Shown: positions 47,901-52,830 of the stretch, in pieces
How the letters are laid out: each line of letters starts with the position of its first letter
Numbering within the stretch: position 1 is the first letter of the stretch
Assembly: GCA_001574975.1 (NCBI GenBank)
Contig: KQ965884.1
Location: 21,345 to 74,174 of the forward strand
Direction: 5' to 3'
DNA length: 52,830 nucleotides
Source of the DNA: Gonapodya prolifera JEL478
Taxonomy: Eukaryota > Monoblepharomycota > Monoblepharidomycetes > Monoblepharidales > Gonapodyaceae
Translations under genes and position numbers: made by a program
Notes under the pieces: generated by a model
Told to the model about the DNA's origin: nothing
The model's input: only the letters and a program-made list of their open reading frames with translations
Database searches by the model: none

Positions 47901-49995
47901 GAACTGCTTAAAGGATGGAATCGCTCTCTGAAATGCAGTCCAACCCATTGTCTGCCTTAACTTTCCTCCCATCTTCTGTTGCCGCTCTGGAACATCTCAT
48001 GGACACCGTGTCAGACGAAATCGAATTAACTGGGGAAGATAATGACCTCCTGGCCTCACGATACGATGCAAATTCGAAGCAAATTTTGGATGAAATGCTG
48101 GCGCTATCTCTCACAGTTGTTGAAGAAGAGTATGCGGCTGAAATAGCCACTCATGAAGAGAAAATGGAACTTCTCAGTACTGTTATTAAGGTGTGCCATC
48201 AATTACATTTCGCATTTGAAGTAATTGATGATCATCCAAAAAAAATTCTAGAGCCTTGCTCTTTCCACTGATGAGACATATGATTACCAGGTTGCTCTGG
48301 TCGCATATAAGAGATTTCATCAATCTTTTGTTTATGAGGTTGCTGATATGTTGCAAAACAATGGAGCTCTCACAAGACGCGGGGATAGGAGGATTTTAGG
48401 ACGTACTTACGAATTATCAGACAAGTGAGTGGGAAGATTAACTGATTGTCATCAAATGTTTTGCTCAACAATAATCATCCTCCAGATTCACTTCAGTATT
48501 GGCAATGCAGTCAAGTGGACTTGAATCCAACTTCTTCAGTAAAGCAGAAAATTTCATGTCTAGGTTGTTACTTGATAATTCAGGCAAGTTTTCATATGAT
48601 CTATCATTTAGCCCTGCACAAATTGCAGTGGTCATTGATCTATTGGCTTGTCGGCAAGTGAGTAAATTACATAATTTGTTCTCTGGGGGATTTTCGCTTT
48701 GTTAAAAATATTATTGTTTTCTCCCAGGTTCTCCCCACTCTTACAGTGAAGTTTGTTTCCAATGATAAACATATTTTACCAGAAGGTATGTTAATGTCTA
48801 TGCTCCACAATCTGTGGCATTCTACCATAACTCTGTCTTTGCAAAAGGCAATGTTGCTACATTGTTCAGGACTGAAATGCAGCAAATATTGGGACAAGGC
48901 AAATTTGGTACTATTGTTAGTAAACCTTCTAGTGCCAAGGGTACCGGGCATCTGCCACAGGATTTATCTCGCAAAAGACGTAATACAGAATTGGATGGCA
49001 ACCCTGTTTCTAAAAGACAAGCAAAGGCCAAGAGAGCAAAAGGTCTTGTTGAGGATGAAGCAATATTGAGCATCCCTAATTTATTAAATGACTCAACCAT
49101 TTCCACACCTTCTAATGGAAGCATGGATCTCTGGTTGACAACAATGGCACCAACAAACCAAATGGAAAGGAAATTGATGGAAGATTTATTTGAAAGAGTT
49201 GACAGTGCAAAAGCAGAAGGAATTACAGTACAGAATGCACAAGTGAGTACTGACCCATGGGGCAAAGCAATTTAGTGAAATAGCTCACGATGGTTTTAAA
49301 GGACTTATGGACATCAACTCAACTGTCTTCTATAATACGATTACTTAATCTCCTGACAATGGCTGATTCCCACAATTTCAAACCTTTGCTTTGTGTTGGA
49401 TTCCAGGTTCCAAGGCTTGTCTCTTATCAGTACCTTGAACAGTGGACCATTTGTCCTGTGACTCAAGCTGAAGTTAAGACTGGCATACAAAGTGGTCCAA
49501 AATTTGTACCTCGCTTGTGGTATGGAGTTGATGGAAAGTTCCGACCAGCTGTTGCCAAGGCATGTCAGAATGCAGTTTTGACAATGTTATGGTCGCGACC
49601 TGGGATCACAAGGCAACGGATTGTGGACCATTTTAAAACTTCTATGAATGCCTGTGAAGTTGCTGAAGTGATAGACACATTGATGAAAAGTGGGAGGATT
49701 GAAGTGAAAATGGTACAAAATGTGTGCAGAATGCAGTCTGTGTGGGATGAGGATGACTTTGGTGCTATAGATGATCAAGGTCAGTCATTGAGGTTTTGTG
49801 TCATGTAAAGAATCCTCATTTTGTTCACGTGCAGACCTTGAATACTCATCTGTGAGATCAGCAACAAGTCTGCCAAAGTCATCAGGAAGAGAACAAACGC
49901 ACACGGAGTTGATGGGTCTAACATGGGTGAAACCCTTGAAAGGAGTGGAGTGCTTCTTTTTGAAGCCTGATTGGGCTGTTAAGCCTTTTGTGTAG
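41958..49995 (+). CDS. TFIIIC B-block-binding subunit (tau138/Tfc3/GTF3C1 family) with an internal PHD finger
   Basis: This subunit recognises the B-box of tRNA genes and recruits TFIIIB for Pol III. The start MDDILKYVVEEVALEGKKGC joins at 42261 to SLSRLWSLLELRHAREIA, the family N-terminal winged helix. First exons are 41958-42012, 42261-42544, 42695-42955 and 43040-43148, all in phase. A second winged helix follows, VQMRIMEYLAKKRGPVFSTD, then FKFVMTRENVNGNASIHFRY. Near 44940-45060 lies a PHD finger. Another winged helix begins ALQRQRIISELLRKERALDF, followed by the large C-terminal half including KVWTNPEDEILMRIGIIADH, SRLWNAIFEAGVARGEITRA and the ending GVECFFLKPDWAVKPFV. Total length is roughly 2,000 residues. 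Exons after about 48.4 kb are strikingly CpG-poor yet remain open. Some exon joins between 46.2 and 49.3 kb are approximate. Confidence 0.88.
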
Positions 49996-50935
49996 CTGTG
50001 AATACTCTTACAAACAAGCTTGGAAGATTTTACTCTGAATTCTTTGCAAATAAAATACCCTTCACATTGGTCCTTCTTGTTTATTGGTAGATCACTTGAG
50101 ACATTCTACTGAAGCAAGTACAACTTATGTGCACTAGTATGTCACCTGCAAACAGCCCACTAGTTGTTTTAGTTCTTGTGTGGAGTCAATGTCCATTCCC
50201 AATACTTCCCTGTGCTTATGAAACTCACTTTTAAACTTGCTTCTGTTGGATGCTACAAGCTGCCTGTAACTACTGAACACTACACAAAAACTAAATAAGA
50301 AAAGATTTTGATATTCAAATTTAAGCAGTGTTGGGGGGAAGGGGGGCATTTTGTTTTCCACAACCCCACACATTAAACACCAAAGTGAGAATTGGCATTA
50401 TAAACATAACACACTCAAATTAGGCTCACATAATTTTTCTCCTCAAAATCTACTTGAAGGTTCAAGATTGTTATGGCCCCACAAGGCAAGGGGTTGCAGG
50501 CATGTGGAGCCAAGAACACTCTAACTTGAAATGAAGTATTTCTCATAAATTTGAATAAAAGTATTCTGGTGAATGAGAACTTGTAGTGTGGTCCTTTGGT
50601 CAGACCAACTTCATGTTTGTGGTCATAATACAAAGTCTGTTACCCTGCAAGACTATGATACCTCTGTGAACTCAATTTACTTGAAATGATGTTGCCCCAA
50701 AATATGTTTGTGAATTGAAGTACCACTTGTCACCAGATGACCTGGAAGTCCCAAAAACTACCACAGTGCACTTGTTAATGCTCCCCCATCCCTAATGAGT
50801 CATCACACATGGGGTCTAGGACAAATTGCAGATTTTCCTTGTAGCCCATCATGCAAGCTCAATTGCTTTCCCAATAATAAAGATAGAGAGTTGCTCCCTC
50901 CCGCTCCCACTTACTAATCTAAAGTATGCTTCACA
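49996..50935. other. AT-rich, CpG-poor region without genes
   Basis: About 940 nt between the TFIIIC stop and the first copia fragment. No coding sequence or structured RNA is recognised. CpG is nearly absent, as in the adjoining transposon DNA, and a G-rich patch lies at 50331-50347. Probably decayed transposon sequence plus the gene's 3' untranslated region. Confidence 0.45.
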
Positions 50936-50939
50936 CGTT

Positions 50940-51115
50940 TTACATTGATACTTTTTTGTCCTGTAGCTCCTCTCAATGACTCACAAAACACCTTGCAAAT
51001 TCCAAGATAACAAGGGAACTCCAATTTAACACTCTCCCTGAAACCAACACTTCAGTGGCAGGTTTCTCCAAAACTTTAAAAGAAATTTTTGGTTCAATTT
51101 CAGACATTCCCATTG
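50940..51115 (-). mobile_element. Older Ty1/copia fragment: LTR edge, polypurine tract and 3' internal end
   Basis: On the minus strand, 51115-51029 resembles the internal 3' end of the younger element (51485-51405), including a degenerate polypurine tract near 51036. Below it about 90 nt resemble the start of the LTR at 51393. The younger LTR starts abruptly at about 51116, so this older copy is interrupted by the younger one. Confidence 0.6.
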
Positions 51116-51404
51116 CATTTTTGTATTGACTGTGATGGTCGTTTATTGCAATTGACGTACGCAATCTCCGGCTAAACTCCTGGCAAAGACTTGTACAATC
51201 TGTCTCTATGATACCACAAGACATAATCCTAAATTACTCCTCAACCAATAACGATAGAGACATGCCATCACTTGTGTTCCGATAGTACTCCTCCAGACGC
51301 TTCTAATGATACAAATTTCATCTCTGTAGCGCTTCTGGTACTCTCACAAAACGCCCCGCAAAGTCCTAGATAACAACTTCAAACCAAATCTCAATACTCC
51401 CCCT
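51116..51404 (-). repeat. Copia 3' LTR with polypurine tract
   Basis: On the minus strand the tract AGGGGGAGTAT (51404-51394) is followed at 51393 by TGAGATTTGG, the start of an LTR that runs to about 51120 and ends near CAATACA. The same sequence appears in plus orientation at 52620-52830, with matching words such as GGGCGTTTTGTGAGAG and CAGATTGTACAAGTCTT. The LTR length is therefore about 270 nt. Confidence 0.8.
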
Positions 51405-52108
51405 GAAACCAAAAACTTTAGTAGAAGGTTTCCTTTAAAGTGTCCTAAATAGTTTCTGACATTCCCATAGCATCCCTGTGCCTCTCAAAAATTTGTTTTG
51501 AAACTGGGCTTTGTCAAAATATCTGCCACATTCTTTTGTGTTGGGCAATATAAGTGAAAGTATCCCCTTCTCAAGCTGCTCCCTGATAAAATGATACTTG
51601 ACATCAAAGTGCATTGAGAGCTTATGATGCACAGGATTTCTTGCCAAGTTCTAAGCACTCTGATTATCTCCAAATAGTTGTGGTACTCCATGATCAGTCC
51701 TTCTATAAATTTTCACAGCTCCAGTAGGTCCCATATCAAGCTCATTTAAAAGTTGTTTAATCCTCAAAAGCTCTCTGGCTGCATGATCTTGTGCCACATA
51801 TTCTGCATGAGTTGTAGAGGTCGCCACTTAAATCCTGTTTTGCACTAAACCAACTTATAGCTCCCCCTTGCAATAAGAGCATGTATTGACTCCATGATTT
51901 TCTATCAGCAACATCACAAGCACAGTCTGCATCATAATATCCATGGAGCTCTGTATTCACATTTTGTCTCTGGGGGTCATTGCATCCAAGATAAGTGATT
52001 CCAACATTTGGTGTTCGAGCCAAATATCTCAAAAGCCATTTTAAAGCATCCACATGTTTATGACTTGGATTGTCAAGAGCCTCAGTCAACATCTTCACAG
52101 CAGTGTAA
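51405..52108 (-). mobile_element. Ty1/copia polyprotein fragment: reverse transcriptase end and RNase H
   Basis: The minus strand encodes NPSHKHVDALKWLLRYLART, then YYDADCACDVADRKSWSQYM, AISWFSAKQDLSG and, after frame breaks near 51830-51650, LSMHFDVKYHFIREQLEKGI with VADILTKP in an alternate frame. These are the RNase H landmarks of copia elements (DADWAG-like, KH.DI.YHFIR, ADILTK). The coding capacity is broken by stops and shifts. Upstream polyprotein domains are missing: the sequence switches to an inverted integrase fragment at about 52109. Confidence 0.85.
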
Positions 52109-52620
52109 ATATGCACTTTTCCTGACTGATGAAGCTTCTTCTGTTATTTGTGAATATTTGCTACGCAACAAATCAGATGCTGAAGTGCAAATTAAGGAGT
52201 ACAAATTGATGATGGAAAAGCAACATGAGAATTTTACTTTGAAGAGGTTACAAAGTGACAATGCAAAAGAACTTTTGTTGGCAAACTCAATGCAAGCTTG
52301 GATGAAAGCAAATAGGATTGTTGATGAACAGAGTCCTCCACATACTCCACAGTTGAATAGCAAAGCTGAGAGAGTGAATCAAACTGTCTTTGATCCCACA
52401 AGGTGCTTTCTTAACATGTCAGGACTACCACTGTCTTATTGGTCAGAAATAGTCAAGGGAGTTGTTTATACTAAGAATTGTCTTCCTTCACAAGCATTAG
52501 GTGATAAAGTGCCTTTGGAAGTGCTTCAGAAGAAACGAGTAGACCTTTCAAACCTCAGAGTTCTTGGTTGTGATGCTTATGTCCTAAACAAAGAGAAGGG
52601 GCTCAATAAGCTTGCATATT
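52109..52620 (+). mobile_element. Ty1/copia integrase fragment
   Basis: The plus strand reads KYALFLTDEASSVICEYLLR, then LQSDNAKELL with the second catalytic Asp, and SPPHTPQLNSKAERVNQTVF with the catalytic Glu. These belong to the DDE integrase core, and LPLSYWSEIV and LRVLGCDAYV are the downstream copia landmarks. The first catalytic Asp region is lost at the head-to-head junction with the RNase H fragment near 52109. The frame closes at a TGA formed by the first bases of the following LTR, so the reverse transcriptase is absent. Non-functional remnant. Confidence 0.88.
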
Positions 52621-52830
52621 GAGATTTGGTGTGAAGTTGTTATCAAGGACTTTTCAGGGCGTTTTGTGAGAGAACCAGAAGAGGTACAGGAACTAAATTA
52701 GTATTACTGGAAGCGTATTGAAGAGTACTATTGGAATGCAAGTGACGGCATGTTTCTATTGTTATTGGTTGAGGAGTAATTTAGGATTATGTGTTGTGGT
52801 ATTGTAGAGACAGATTGTACAAGTCTTAGC
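52620..52830 (+). repeat. Copia LTR, plus orientation, cut by window end
   Basis: It starts TGAGATTTGG directly after the integrase fragment and is the inverted counterpart of the LTR at 51393-51116. The last 60 nt match the reverse complement of 51243-51182 with few differences. About 65 nt of the LTR lie beyond the window. Confidence 0.82.

Noticed and set aside
42332-49995. Two or more separate genes instead of one TFIIIC gene
   Set aside because: Exon phases chain from 41958 onward, and N-terminal, middle and C-terminal parts all resemble the same subunit family in the expected order; transcript data would still be needed for the PHD-containing section.

Overview
The window is eukaryotic nuclear DNA from what is most likely an early-diverging (chytrid-like) fungus. 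Genes are split by short GT-AG introns, mostly about 50-150 nt. The gene set includes fungal-type families: an Atf1/Aft1-class bZIP, an APC amino-acid permease, a calmodulin-binding IQM-like protein, NOG2/Nug2 and TFIIIC subunit tau138. It also includes a Pellino-like ubiquitin ligase, a family best known from animals. The assignment rests on gene content only. A 255-nt assembly gap lies at 38588-38842.

Left edge (1-3.9 kb): a hAT transposase C-terminus, followed by about 3 kb of AT-rich, strongly CpG-depleted DNA with no recognisable gene.

Genes from 4.1 to 24.2 kb: NOG2 (eight exons), a short mitochondrial PPR-like gene, a frame-broken MYND-finger gene, two tandem RING-H2 paralogues on the minus strand, an amine-oxidase pseudogene divergent from the second paralogue, a 2-oxoglutarate/Fe(II) oxygenase, a degenerate F-box-like region, and an APC permease whose 5' half is made of exons only 11-42 nt long.

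Genes from 24.8 to 41.5 kb: the bZIP factor, methylthioribulose-1-phosphate dehydratase (minus) divergent from a UraA-type nucleobase permease (plus), a choline-kinase/APH-fold phosphotransferase (minus), a frame-broken F-box/LRR gene (minus), the IQM-like gene (minus) divergent from the Pellino-like gene (plus).

Genes from 41.9 to 50 kb: one long gene for the B-block-binding subunit of TFIIIC. It carries an embedded PHD finger and has a perfect Pol III B-box sequence just upstream of its start. Right edge (50-52.8 kb): nested and inverted Ty1/copia fragments.

Signals beyond the genes: (1) arrays of 4-5 bp micro-hairpins of one repeat family lie in two introns of NOG2 and one intron of the MtnB-type gene, always in the sense orientation of the host gene; (2) CpG depletion covers both transposon-derived ends and extends into the last exons of the TFIIIC gene, as expected if cytosine methylation spread from the copia cluster; (3) an unusual density of microexons. 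The genes are unrelated housekeeping, transport and signalling functions; I see no biosynthetic cluster or operon-like system. Exon joins were made by hand from splice signals, reading frame and remembered family similarity.
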